64,000 bases of DNA from Acidovorax sp. GBBC 1281 (GCF_028473645.1 NZ_CP097269.1:124001-188000); one strand, 5' to 3'; shown: positions 8,569 through 18,527, counted from the stretch's first letter. Made by a program: numbers and translations. The notes: generated from the letters alone by a model not told the origin.

Positions 8569-10347
8569 TCAGCCATGCGTTGCGGATGACGTTAGCAACG
8601 GTTCCCTGGCTTGGCTTTCCTGGGCGACCGCCCGGAATGGACGCGTCAGCGAACTCATGGCAGACGAGGCGCTTGAGGCAGCGACCTGTCCGACGAAGCC
8701 CACGCTGTCGAGCACCCCCGCCATGGCGGTGAGGGCCGCGCCTCCGACGTGACGCAGCAATTCGTTGTGAGGCGCGAGCCTCGCGACGATGGCCTCCTCG
8801 TCGATGGTCGGTTGCAGGCCGCTAGTCTCACCCGCTCCGCTCTCGAGGTCACCGATGTTTGCAGCAGAGTGTTGGAGCAAGTCCCCGATCACATTCGCGA
8901 AGCGCTGGTGATCGCTGGACACGATACCCGGGACGCCGGTCTGAGAGATGGCGGCAATGACATTCATGCCAATCATCTCGATCGGTGCAAAAGCGGTGCT
9001 GCGCAGGATGCGCAGCGCCGCTTCTGGAAGCGCACCGGTGACCATGCCACCGAGGAGGAAGGGCACGAGCCCCACCGCGAGTGCGACGCCCATCGACTTC
9101 TTGCCGATCACCGTACTGGGCTCCATCTTGAGTGCCAGTTCGGTGGCCAGATGGATGGCTTCGTCTTGTGCGACGCCCTCGGGCAGCTTCATCACGCCGC
9201 TGTGGACCGCGTGCTCGACGGCCTCCTTGACCGACTCACGGATCTCAGCAATCTCTCCAGGCACGCCCGCCGCCGCCGAGAGGATGGCGACCTCGGTCGT
9301 CCCCACGCCGATCAGCGCAGCGACAGCTCTCGGTAGACGAGCGGCGTTGTACTCGAGCAAGTTGTTCGGCAACGCGCCGATGGCCGACACGACCCCGGCA
9401 GTGAGCGCCTCGCCGAGCTTTTGCATGAATGGGAAGGGATCGCCACGGTCATTGGCCATGCGCTTCTTGACCGTCATCGTGTCCGCCGCCTCGATCGCGA
9501 CCATGGGCGCCGCGTCGATCACGGACGCCGGCAGGCCCCACGCCACGGATGCGAAGCCAGAACCCAGCAGCGCGAGCTTGGCCTTTGGTGCCGCCACGAG
9601 CTCCCACAGGGAGCCCAGCCCCGAGCTGACGGCCAGGCTCGAGCCAAGCAGCTTGAGGTCGATGCTCTTGGCCGTAGCAAGCTGCAGCAGTCCTGTGGCA
9701 GCCATCTTCAGCGACAGGTCCGGCCGTGCGGCAAGCCGGTCCTCGATCAAGGATTTCAGTGCGGGCAAAGACGATTCCATCCTCGGACGTGCCTCCCGCA
9801 GCAGCGGGATGATCCGGCCGCGAAGGTCATCGCCGATCGCCTGCTCACCGCGAGCAATCACGCCGAGTAGCAGCGGGATGGTGGCGTGCTCCATCGGGGC
9901 GCTGAGGTCTTCGCCAAGCGCCGCCTTGAGGCTGTCCAATGTGTTTCCACCGTTGGCGCCCAGGCGAAGCGATAGCGTCGGCTCCTTGCCAGCCAGGGCC
10001 ATGAATTTTAGGCCGGGCACTTCGGCAGGATCGATCGCCAGGGACTCCAGCAGTTTCTGGGTCACCGGGTTTTTGGACGTGAGTTGGTTTCCCTCCACGC
10101 GAACAGTGCCCTGATAAGACGGGCCGGGACGGCTGTTGGATTGCAGATCGGCAAGCCGATCCGCTTCAATGCGAGGGCCCAGGCTGCTCGTGGAGTGCAG
10201 CGACGGACCTTTGGGCCGAATCGGAGATCCGGGCTCCATGGTGGACGGACGGGGCGAGCCGGGACGCGATGAAGGCTGACTCGCCGGCTGCTCGGGCACG
10301 GAAGAGGTAGAGGCGACGGAGGTGGAGACCAAGGGAGCAATCTGCAT
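8569..10347 (-). CDS. Candidate type III secreted effector 1 (PIP-box gene, family not recognised)
   Basis: A 592-residue protein of unrecognised family. The first 60 residues are rich in Ser and Pro and lack a signal peptide or hydrophobic segment, the usual composition of type III secretion signals. The rest is mainly helical and Ala/Gly/Leu-rich, with several non-polar stretches (around GVALAVGLVPFLLGGMVTG and RAVAALIGVGTTEVAILSAAA) that could enter host membranes. The start at 10347 is chosen over 10389 because a PIP box ends only 33 bases before the latter. A perfect PIP box lies 75 bases upstream. GC appears lower than in neighbours. It stands alone with no chaperone-like gene beside it. 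The effector role is inference from promoter and N-terminal composition. Confidence 0.7.
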   Translation of the reverse strand: MQIAPLVSTSVASTSSVPEQPASQPSSRPGSPRPSTMEPGSPIRPKGPSLHSTSSLGPRIEADRLADLQSNSRPGPSYQGTVRVEGNQLTSKNPVTQKLLESLAIDPAEVPGLKFMALAGKEPTLSLRLGANGGNTLDSLKAALGEDLSAPMEHATIPLLLGVIARGEQAIGDDLRGRIIPLLREARPRMESSLPALKSLIEDRLAARPDLSLKMAATGLLQLATAKSIDLKLLGSSLAVSSGLGSLWELVAAPKAKLALLGSGFASVAWGLPASVIDAAPMVAIEAADTMTVKKRMANDRGDPFPFMQKLGEALTAGVVSAIGALPNNLLEYNAARLPRAVAALIGVGTTEVAILSAAAGVPGEIAEIRESVKEAVEHAVHSGVMKLPEGVAQDEAIHLATELALKMEPSTVIGKKSMGVALAVGLVPFLLGGMVTGALPEAALRILRSTAFAPIEMIGMNVIAAISQTGVPGIVSSDHQRFANVIGDLLQHSAANIGDLESGAGETSGLQPTIDEEAIVARLAPHNELLRHVGGAALTAMAGVLDSVGFVGQVAASSASSAMSSLTRPFRAVAQESQAREPLLTSSATHG

Positions 10348-10421
10348 GGGTAATCTCGAGACTGGAGGCGAGTAAAAAACCTCCACCATCGCATCGCCGT
10401 GCCAAAAATAACCGAGAGATC

Positions 10422-10446
10422 GCGAAGTCCAGTCTCTTTTCGCGAA
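10422..10446 (-). promoter_or_regulatory. PIP box (HrpX/HrpB-type activator site) of effector candidate 1
   Basis: On the minus strand: TTCGC, 15 bases, TTCGC, equal to TTCG-N16-TTCG, the perfect plant-inducible-promoter/hrpII consensus. It ends 75 bases before the ATG at 10347. No convincing -10 hexamer was found at the expected 30 bases downstream; a TATTTT lies closer, at 10410-10405. Confidence 0.8.
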
Positions 10447-10598
10447 GTGCCTCGCTGCAGCAAGATCCTCGGTTGTCGCGGGTACCCGGAAGCTCCGTGA
10501 CGCATCGGACGCAACAGGTCGTCAACCAGCACAACTACGTCATGCGTGCAGGACAGGCTTTACGCGTACCTGCTGGGCAGCAGGGCCGTGGGGGAGGA

Positions 10599-11075
10599 TC
10601 ACTCCGCCACGAACATGAACATCGCGCCCAGGCCGGCCAGCGTGCCCGGCAGGGACCAGCGGCGTGGCGATGGCTTGCGCGTGATGTTGACGGGGGCGGC
10701 CACCGCCTGGACGGGCGCCGGTGCGGCCATCTCGTCCTGCTTGGGGCGGCGTGCGTCGATCACGGGCACAGCGCCGTGTTCGGCCTGCAGCTGGGTGAGC
10801 AGATCGGCCAGCGGGCCCTTGGCCAGCACGGTGCTGGCCTGCACCCCTTCGGCCTGCAGCCAGGGGACGATCTGGCCGAACAGCTTGTCGGCCCACTTGG
10901 TGCGCCAGTTCTCGCGGGCGCTGTGGCTGACCCACTTGCTGATGCGGTGGGTCATGCGCGGGGCGCAGGCCACCAGCACCCATTCCGTTTTCTCGGCCGA
11001 GGCGCGGTGAGACAGGGGCGCCAGGACCTGCCGGGCCTGCTCGGCGTCGTCCACGTACACGATGACTTTGTTCAT
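10599..11075 (-). CDS. Small stress-type protein with C-terminal membrane anchor, function unknown
   Basis: A 158-residue protein. The first 115 residues (MNKVIVYVDDAEQARQVL...TEWVLVACAPRMTHRISKWV...GPLADLLTQLQAEHGAVPVIDARR) have the alternating strand-helix pattern of universal-stress-like nucleotide-binding folds, but the family is not certain. A Pro/Ala linker leads to a single C-terminal hydrophobic helix (GTLAGLGAMFMFVAE). AAGGAAG lies 6 bases before the ATG. The much longer open frame upstream is antisense-type noise inside terC. It lies 125 bases downstream of the riboswitch-controlled terC on the same strand and may be co-transcribed with it. Confidence 0.65.
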   Translation of the reverse strand: MNKVIVYVDDAEQARQVLAPLSHRASAEKTEWVLVACAPRMTHRISKWVSHSARENWRTKWADKLFGQIVPWLQAEGVQASTVLAKGPLADLLTQLQAEHGAVPVIDARRPKQDEMAAPAPVQAVAAPVNITRKPSPRRWSLPGTLAGLGAMFMFVAE

Positions 11076-11200
11076 GAGGCTTCCTTGTGACCTGGCAGGG
11101 GTGGTGCCGTTAGCAATGGGGAAAGGGCTGGGCGAAATGGCCGGACGCCTGGCGGCGCCCGTGCCGTTTTGCCCACCGTTCGTCGTCAAGACCTGCTTGC

Positions 11201-11959
11201 TCAGCCGTGGGCGGCCGGAGCCGCTGCGGCGCGGCGCGAGACGATGACCTTGCCGACCACCAGCACCAGCAGGGCGCCGGCGATGTGCGCGGCCCAGTAC
11301 AGGGTGTCGGAGATCACGGCCAGGCCTTGCGCGTCGAGCGTGCCCAGCTTCGGTGCCCAGCTCCAGCGCTCGGTGTTGACGAAGATCGGGTCGGTGACCA
11401 GCATGCCGCCGGCGATCCAGCCCAGCAGCATGCCGCCGATGGTGATGATGATGGGGAAGCGCTCCATGAGCTTGATGACCAGCTGGCTGCCCCAGACGAT
11501 GATCGGGATCGAGATCAGCAGGCCCAGGACCACGAGCAGCATCGAGTGCTCGCCGGCATTCTGGGCGGCGCCGGCGATGGCGATCACGTTGTCCACGCTC
11601 ATCACCAGGTCGGCCACGATGATGGTCTTGATGGCCGCGAACAGCTTGTCGCTGCCCGCCACGTCGCCGTGGCCGTCCTCGTCGGGTGCCAGCAGCTTGA
11701 TGCCGATCCACACCAGCAGCAGCGCGCCCACGAACTTGAGGAACGGCAACGCCAGCAGCGTCATGGCGAACGCGATCAGGATGACACGCAGGATGATGGC
11801 GCCCGCGGTGCCCCAGATGATGCCCTTGGTTCGTTGGGCGGGTGGCAGCTTGCGGCAAGCCAGCGCGATGACGACCGCATTGTCGCCACCCAGCAGGATG
11901 TCGATGATGATGATCTGCCCCAACGCGACCCAGAACTCGGGTGAAGTCAAGAAGTCCAT
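11201..11959 (-). CDS. TerC/YjbE-family membrane protein, Mn2+-riboswitch controlled
   Basis: A 252-residue member of the TerC family, homologous to the gene at 935-1627. Signatures are LGGDNAVVIALACRKLPP and ADLVMSVDNVIAIAGAA, with acidic residues inside membrane segments, and a loop APDEDGHGDVAGSD between them. The start MDFLTSPEF has TGAGGA 7 bases upstream; the upstream open frame is not coding. The yybP-ykoY element 160 bases before the start is known to turn such exporters on when Mn2+ is high, so Mn2+ efflux is the most likely role. Confidence 0.9.
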   Translation of the reverse strand: MDFLTSPEFWVALGQIIIIDILLGGDNAVVIALACRKLPPAQRTKGIIWGTAGAIILRVILIAFAMTLLALPFLKFVGALLLVWIGIKLLAPDEDGHGDVAGSDKLFAAIKTIIVADLVMSVDNVIAIAGAAQNAGEHSMLLVVLGLLISIPIIVWGSQLVIKLMERFPIIITIGGMLLGWIAGGMLVTDPIFVNTERWSWAPKLGTLDAQGLAVISDTLYWAAHIAGALLVLVVGKVIVSRRAAAAPAAHG

Positions 11960-11982
11960 AAATTCCTCAAAAGCAATGGCCG

Positions 11983-12022
11983 GGAGGAGGAGCCCGCTAC
12001 CCCTGTAGCGCCGGGCCCCTCC
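11983..12022 (-). promoter_or_regulatory. Strong leader hairpin before terC
   Basis: The minus strand can fold into GGAGGGGCCCG pairing with CGGGCTCCTCC around an inner GCTAC/GTAGC stem. It lies 24 bases before the terC start, between riboswitch and ribosome binding site, with no T run. It could be the expression platform, but this is inference. Confidence 0.4.
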
Positions 12023-12120
12023 GGGAACGGGGGCTGACTGCGGAGGTGACCTGAGGCACGCCCGCGTTGCGCGGAGCGTTGTTCGATAGGGACGGCCTTG
12101 ATCAGCCCGCGCAGGGCCCA

Positions 12121-12274
12121 TCAAAGGTCTCGCTCGGTCCGCCATGCCTTGCATGGATGGACCCGGCCTGCCGGAAGCTTGCGCTTCGTACTGACGACAG
12201 GACCGACAAGCCCAGCCGCCCCGGGCGGTGTGCCTGCCGGATGTCTGCTGGGTTGGAAGCTACTCCCCTTCGAA
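12121..12274 (-). promoter_or_regulatory. yybP-ykoY manganese riboswitch
   Basis: The minus strand reads GAAGGGGAGTAGC at the 5' end (12274-12259) and GCGAGACCTTTGA at the 3' end (12133-12121), the two conserved halves of the yybP-ykoY aptamer that pair AAGG with CCTTT. Between them, TCAGTACGAAGC near 12195 matches the ACATACGAA-type loop that contacts Mn2+ in known examples. Internal GC-rich hairpins fill the variable arms. The next gene on the strand is a TerC exporter, the classical partner. Known elements of this family sense Mn2+ and relieve termination or expose the ribosome binding site. Confidence 0.82.
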
Positions 12275-12485
12275 GCCGGCATTGGAACACAGGGGCGAGC
12301 GGCCGTGCAAGCGAACGCGTCTCGCGCGCCGGGACGGCTTTGAGCCAAACAGGCCCCACACCGGCGTTTTGATTGCCTTTGTTGCTATCAATTCGTGAGT
12401 GTTCTGCGGGGCAGCTCGCAGGCCTGCGGGCGCCACTGGAGCGCACCCGGGCAGCGGTATGATCGCGGCCCCCTTTCGCACACCC
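12275..12485 (+). other. Intergenic region between the riboswitch and the DUF1289 gene
   Basis: No gene is seen. The region must hold the promoter for the minus-strand riboswitch transcript and one for the plus-strand DUF1289 gene; no clear -35/-10 pair was recognised. GTTGCTATCAA at about 12380 resembles the ends of the dispersed repeats at 13408 and 41157 in reverse orientation. Confidence 0.5.
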
Positions 12486-12923
12486 ATGGCCGTCCTGCAC
12501 ATCACCGACATCGAAGCCGCCATCAACCATTGGCGCGCCCGGTCACCGTCGCCCGACGGCGTGACGCTGGTGCCCGAGCTGGTGGCGCTGGCCGAGGTCT
12601 ACGCGCTGATGGTGTACTGGCACGAGGACGAAGCCGACGAGGCGGGCTTTCCCCCCGCGGCGATGGCAGCCTGGCGCGCCTGGTACGAGACCACGCCCGA
12701 CACCCCGTGCATCGCCATCTGCTCCACCAGCCAGGGCGACGAGCAGTGCAAGGGCTGCGGCCGCAGCTTCGCCGAGGTGCAGCACTGGCTGGCGATGACG
12801 CCGGTCGAAAAGCGCACGGTGTGGCGCCGCATCACGCTGGAGAGCTCGGCGTGGCGTTTCAACCGCTACGCCGAACGCGCGGCGGAAGGCAGCACGCCGG
12901 CCGAGGCCAAGGCGCCTGCCTGA
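12486..12923 (+). CDS. DUF3717-DUF1289 fusion protein
   Basis: A 145-residue cytoplasmic protein in two parts. Residues 1-60 (LHITDIEAAINHWRAR...VYALMVYWHEDEADE) match DUF3717, found in beta-proteobacteria. Residues 65-120 (DTPCIAICSTSQGDEQCKGCGRSFAEVQHWLAMTPVEKRTVWRRI) are DUF1289 (YdhL-like), with four cysteines spaced to bind an Fe-S cluster or zinc. Function is unknown. The ATG at 12486 is preferred because the conserved domain starts there; an upstream ATG at 12459 is possible. It stands alone. Confidence 0.75.
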   Translation: MAVLHITDIEAAINHWRARSPSPDGVTLVPELVALAEVYALMVYWHEDEADEAGFPPAAMAAWRAWYETTPDTPCIAICSTSQGDEQCKGCGRSFAEVQHWLAMTPVEKRTVWRRITLESSAWRFNRYAERAAEGSTPAEAKAPA

Positions 12924-13023
12924 ACGGCGTCGGTGGGCGTTTCGGCCCCCGGTGCGGGGGGATGGGCAGCGCCATGGCTTTCCCGCCCTTTACGGGCCGC
13001 GGGACAGCGGCTATGGTGGGTTC

Positions 13024-13334
13024 ATGCTCCGTCTGACCCAGGCCCCCAACATCGCGATCGCCACCCTGTGGGCCGACCTGCTGCGCGAGGGCGGCATGCC
13101 CCGGCGTCGGTGCAGCGGCAATACCTGGGGGCCGCCGCCGGGCACCTGCCGCCCGACCAGTGCCTGCCCGAGATCTGGCTGGAGCATGACGAGCACGCCG
13201 CCCGCGCGCGGCAACTGCTGAAGGCGTTGCAGAACCTGCCCCAGCGCCGCTGGCTGTGCGGGTGCGGCGAAATGGTGGAGGGCGGGTTCGAGCAGTGCTG
13301 GCAGTGCGGCGCGCTGATGCCGCAGCCGGCTTGA
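13024..13334 (+). pseudogene. DUF2007-type zinc-ribbon protein, frameshifted
   Basis: The frame starting at ATG 13024 gives MLRLTQAPNIAIATLWADLLREGGMP and then runs into an unrelated sequence. The next frame resumes exactly there with ASVQRQYLGAAAGHLPPDQCLPEIWL and continues through LLKALQNLPQRRWLCGCGEMVEGGFEQCWQCG to a stop at 13332. Joined, they form one protein of about 103 residues: a DUF2007-like signal-transducing domain plus a four-cysteine zinc ribbon. One missing C in the CCCC run at about 13098-13102 explains the break. It may be a true mutation or a sequencing error in a homopolymer. Confidence 0.7.
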
Positions 13335-13407
13335 GCTCAGATAGCGCCGCATGCCATCGGGCGGGCCGGCGCGGCGTGTGGCTGGCCGCACGCTTTGATG
13401 CTCACTT

Positions 13408-13465
13408 ATTGATAGCAACATGCCCTAGTCGATCATGCGCTGGAGGCCCATCAGGCTTCAAACCC
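13408..13465 (+). repeat. Dispersed intergenic repeat, copy A
   Basis: About 58 bases beginning GATAGCAACATGCCCTAGT and continuing GATCATGCGCTGGAGGCC, then GGCTT and AAACCCT. It is nearly identical to 41157-41215 and related to 27165-27205. It lies between the DUF2007 and yaeQ genes, 29 bases from the yaeQ stop, and codes for nothing evident. Confidence 0.75.
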
Positions 13466-13493
13466 TGCCGACCCGGCACAACCCGATGCCGCG

Positions 13494-14054
13494 TCACTTC
13501 CAGCGCTGGGGCTCCACGTGCACGCTGCCCAGGTTGCTGCTCAGGGTGAGCGTGCCCTCCTGCACCGTGGCCTGCAGCTGCATGCTGCGCTCCGCGAGCG
13601 CGGCCAGGGCCTGCGAGGCCTCGGCGGGCAGGCGCCACACCTGCAGCTTGTCCAGGCGCGACAGTTTGGTCTGGATGCCTTTCCACCACACCTCGGCGGC
13701 ATGGTGGAAGCAATACACGATCACGGCGTCCGACTTGCTGCAGGCCTTGGTGAGCGGCTTGTCCTCGGGCTGGCCGACCTCGATCCACAGGCGCTTGCGG
13801 CCGGTGAAGTCGGTCAGGGAGACGTCCGGGTCGTCCGGGTCGGACAGCCCCGCGCCGAAGGCCAGGGTGCCGTCGCCCTGGCACACGGCCTGCAGCTGGT
13901 GGGCGTTGAGGGCCAGCGCCGCCAGCCGCACCATCATGCGTTCGTCGGTTTCGCTCGGGTGGCGGGCCAGCGTGAGCGAATGGTCGGCGTAGTAGCTGTT
14001 GTCGATGTCGGCGATCTGCAGGTTCGCCTTGAAGATGGTGGACTTGATGGCCAT
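13494..14054 (-). CDS. yaeQ: YaeQ family protein
   Basis: A 186-residue YaeQ protein. The family has a PD-(D/E)XK nuclease-like fold and no settled function; in E. coli it can suppress loss of the RfaH elongation factor. Recognisable stretches are MAIKSTIFKANLQIADIDNSYY, LTLARHPSETDERMMVRLAAFAL-like helix, WIEVGQPEDKPLTKACSKSDAVIVYCF and WWKGIQTKLSRLDKLQVWRL. Length is normal. A terminator separates it from purB upstream on the same strand, so it has its own promoter. Confidence 0.93.
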   Translation of the reverse strand: MAIKSTIFKANLQIADIDNSYYADHSLTLARHPSETDERMMVRLAALALNAHQLQAVCQGDGTLAFGAGLSDPDDPDVSLTDFTGRKRLWIEVGQPEDKPLTKACSKSDAVIVYCFHHAAEVWWKGIQTKLSRLDKLQVWRLPAEASQALAALAERSMQLQATVQEGTLTLSSNLGSVHVEPQRWK

Positions 14055-14065
14055 GGGCTGGTGCT

Positions 14066-14107
14066 CATAAAAATATAGCAGTCCGCGCCCGATGGTGGGG
14101 CGCGGAC
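14066..14107 (-). terminator. Rho-independent terminator after purB
   Basis: On the minus strand GTCCGCGCCC and its perfect complement form a 10-bp stem with a 7-base loop, followed by TGCTATATTTTT. It lies 33 bases past the purB stop and just before the yaeQ start. Confidence 0.85.
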
Positions 14108-14140
14108 CGGCAAAAGGGCTTCAACCCGGGCGGTGGGCGG

Positions 14141-16238
<2,098 letters not shown>

Positions 16239-16286
16239 TCGATCGCCCCGGCGCGCTGACTGACAAAAGCGGCGCCCACAAAGCCA

Positions 16287-16325
16287 AAAGCGCGCAACCT
16301 GCGAAGGTTGCGCGCTTTGTTTTTG
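16287..16325 (+). terminator. Rho-independent terminator after the GST gene
   Basis: A 13-bp perfect stem (AAAGCGCGCAACC with its complement at 16306-16318), a 6-base loop, then GTTTTT. It lies 48 bases past the GST stop. Confidence 0.93.
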
Positions 16326-16567
16326 GCGGAATAAAAAAGTTGCGAAGCGTCCCGAAACGAATTTAGAGAGGGAGGGAGGAGAAGCGCTTCAGGGTTTCAG
16401 TCGAACCACCAGGGTTCAAAAGGCTTCGCAACAGTAAAGGGGTTGATCGGGGAGCGGGCGTCACCGCCTGCACTGGTTACTAGAGTAGTGACGATCCCGT
16501 GAAGTTCCAGGGGTCTGGTGGTTAAAAGCATCAGAAAATGTAACCATTTCCATATCACGGAACCGTT
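16326..16567. other. Gene-free region with inverted repeat, downstream of two convergent genes
   Basis: No coding frame is supported. Perfect 10-base arms GTTGCGAAGC (16339-16348) and GCTTCGCAAC (16423-16432) flank about 74 bases containing AGAAGCGCTTC. Base composition is lower in GC than the neighbours. It may be the trace of a small RNA or an old insertion; nothing decisive is visible. Confidence 0.4.
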
Positions 16568-17173
16568 TCAGAACGGTGACGGTTTCGGTCGCCCGGCGTC
16601 CAGTTGCTGCTCGATCGCACGCACCAGCCGCGGGTCGCTAGGCTCCACCACGCTGGCGAAACTGCCGGCCACCTTGCCGTCCCGGCCCACCAGGTACTTG
16701 TGGAAGTTCCAGCGGGGCGCCTCGCCGGCCTGGGCTTTCAGTTCCCTGTACAGCGGCGAGGCATCGGCCCCGACGACCCGGCTCTTGGCGAACATCGGAA
16801 ACTTGACGCCGAAGGTGCTCTCGCAGAAGTCGGCGATCTGCGCATTGCTGCCGCCCTCCTGGGAGAAATCGTTGGAAGGAAACCCCAGCACCACCAGCCC
16901 CCGGTCCTTGTAGCGCGCGTACAGGGCCTCCAGCCCCTGGTACTGTCCCGTGAAGCCGCAGTAGCTGGCCGTGTTGACGACCAGCAGCACCTTGTTGCGG
17001 TACTGGCACAGCGGCTGGGGCAGTTCGTCCTGCAGGCGCAGGGGGGTGTGGCGCAGCAGGGGCGGGCAGGTACCGTCTTCCGTCGCGGACGCCGGGCCCG
17101 CGGCCCGCGCGGGAAGGCCGGACAGGGCGAGCGGCGCAGCCGCCAGGGCAAGGCAAAGGACTCGGCGCAGCAT
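16568..17173 (-). CDS. Exported glutathione-peroxidase-family protein
   Basis: A 201-residue secreted member of the GPx/thioredoxin-fold family, expected to reduce peroxides in the periplasm, probably with thioredoxin-like donors. The start MLRRVLCLALAAAPLALS follows AGGAGACC and gives a signal peptide cut near ARAAG. The peroxidatic cysteine lies in VNTASYCGFTGQYQGLE and the tryptophan in WNFHKYLV. The usual catalytic Gln region (FPCNQF) reads FPSNDFSQEGG, so the position normally Gln is Asp. Upstream in-frame codons to 17218 lack a signal-peptide context and are left out. Confidence 0.85.
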   Translation of the reverse strand: MLRRVLCLALAAAPLALSGLPARAAGPASATEDGTCPPLLRHTPLRLQDELPQPLCQYRNKVLLVVNTASYCGFTGQYQGLEALYARYKDRGLVVLGFPSNDFSQEGGSNAQIADFCESTFGVKFPMFAKSRVVGADASPLYRELKAQAGEAPRWNFHKYLVGRDGKVAGSFASVVEPSDPRLVRAIEQQLDAGRPKPSPF

Positions 17174-17324
17174 GGAGGTCTCCTGATGAAGGGGCGCCAC
17201 GGACTGTGGCTGGATCACGAGTGGCAGCGGCTCACGAACGAGTTTGGCGCAAATCGGCGGAAAAGTCCCACCCCCGCGCGCTCCATGAGGCCGCCGCTGA
17301 CAGGAGAGGCCCTGAAAAACGGTC

Positions 17325-18527
17325 TCAGACCAGGCTCAGCAAGCGGTTCAACTGCAGCTGCACGCGCACATCGCGCTGGGCGATGGCGCCGGTCACCTTC
17401 CAGGCCGGCTGGGCGGTGTCGCGCGGAATGAGCTCTCCGGTGGGCATGCCGTTGCGGTTGAGCACCACGGCCACGCGCGGCGTGGTGGCGCTGCCGCCGC
17501 GGCGCAGGGTGACGGCGATCTCCTGGCTCACCAGCCGCACGAACGCGCCCGGCGGGTACACGCCCAGGGTTTTCACCAAGGCCGAACCGGCTTCATCCAC
17601 CTGGTGCGATTCGTCGTAGTAGCTCGCCTGCATCGCTGCGGTGACGGGCATCGGCGCGCGCGAGGCGCGGGGGGCCAGGCGGGCGCCGAACACGTCCGCG
17701 CGCTGGATCAGCCGGGCGATCTGCTCGCCTTCGCTCTTGTCGGCCAGCGGGCCCGGCGAGCGGTGGTGGTGGCAGCGCACGGCTTCCAGCCACACCGGGT
17801 CGTGCACGCCCAGCTGGCGCAGCAGGGTCTCGGATCGGGCGGCATGGCTTTCCACCGCGGCGATCTGGTCCGAGGTGAGCGGCTGGGCCTGCACGGCCAG
17901 CTGGTCCTGCAGCGCGGTCATGGCGATGTTCATGGACAGCGCCGCACGCCCGGTCTGCATCACGCGCTCCACCGGCCAGCGCAGTTGCTCGACGGCGACC
18001 AGCATGCACACGCAGGCCACGAGCATGGCGTGGGTGCCGCTGTACTGCCGGGTTTCGTGGCCGGACAGGTAGATGAGGGCGAGCAGGACCGCGTCGGGGC
18101 TCTGGCGGCAGTGCAGGGCGAGTTCGCGGTGCAGCGCATCGAAGCGGTCGGGAAAGTCATGCGCCTGCGGCGCGCGCAGCAACTGCGTGGCCCGCAGCTG
18201 CAGCCCCGGCCAATCGGGCGGGCCGCCTTCGGCGCGGTCGCGCGAGGACTGGGCCCCGGCGCTGATCTTCATGGAGGCGATCTGGCCGAGCGAGGTGTCG
18301 GACATCAGCATCTGCTGCAGCTGCGCCAGATAGGCGCGGTGGCTGTCGCCCGATTCGTCGGTGTCCACGCACAGCTGCAGGCCGCGCGACAGCAGGACGT
18401 CCAGCTCGTTGCGCGTGCGGATCACGTAGCCTTTTTGCGCCAGCAGCACGCCATCGGCCCCGCGCAGGATGAAGGGAAGCGGGGAGCCGAGCTGGATCGA
18501 TTCGATGTTCAGCGCAACGAGGTTCAT
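17325..18527 (-). CDS. Degenerate HD-GYP domain protein
   Basis: A 400-residue cytoplasmic protein resembling the HD-GYP cyclic-di-GMP phosphodiesterases of beta-proteobacteria. The N-terminal part (PFILRGADGVLLAQKGYVIRTRNELDVLLSRG) is the PilZ-like/DUF3391-type lead-in. In the catalytic part the HD and GYP signatures are eroded: YSGTHAMLV keeps one His, HDIGK is replaced by SMNIAMTAL, and HHHRSPGPLAD stands where HHER..GxGYP is expected. The C-terminal LGVYPPGAFVRLVSQEIAVTLRRG is well kept. It may bind but not cut cyclic-di-GMP. The start at 18527 (MNLVALNIESIQLG) is the best match; two upstream ATGs exist. Confidence 0.75.
   Translation of the reverse strand: MNLVALNIESIQLGSPLPFILRGADGVLLAQKGYVIRTRNELDVLLSRGLQLCVDTDESGDSHRAYLAQLQQMLMSDTSLGQIASMKISAGAQSSRDRAEGGPPDWPGLQLRATQLLRAPQAHDFPDRFDALHRELALHCRQSPDAVLLALIYLSGHETRQYSGTHAMLVACVCMLVAVEQLRWPVERVMQTGRAALSMNIAMTALQDQLAVQAQPLTSDQIAAVESHAARSETLLRQLGVHDPVWLEAVRCHHHRSPGPLADKSEGEQIARLIQRADVFGARLAPRASRAPMPVTAAMQASYYDESHQVDEAGSALVKTLGVYPPGAFVRLVSQEIAVTLRRGGSATTPRVAVVLNRNGMPTGELIPRDTAQPAWKVTGAIAQRDVRVQLQLNRLLSLV

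Noticed and set aside
10389..10390. Use of the ATG at 10389 as start of effector candidate 1
   Set aside because: It lies only 33 bases after the PIP box, where the -10 region and transcription start are expected; 10347 allows a normal leader.
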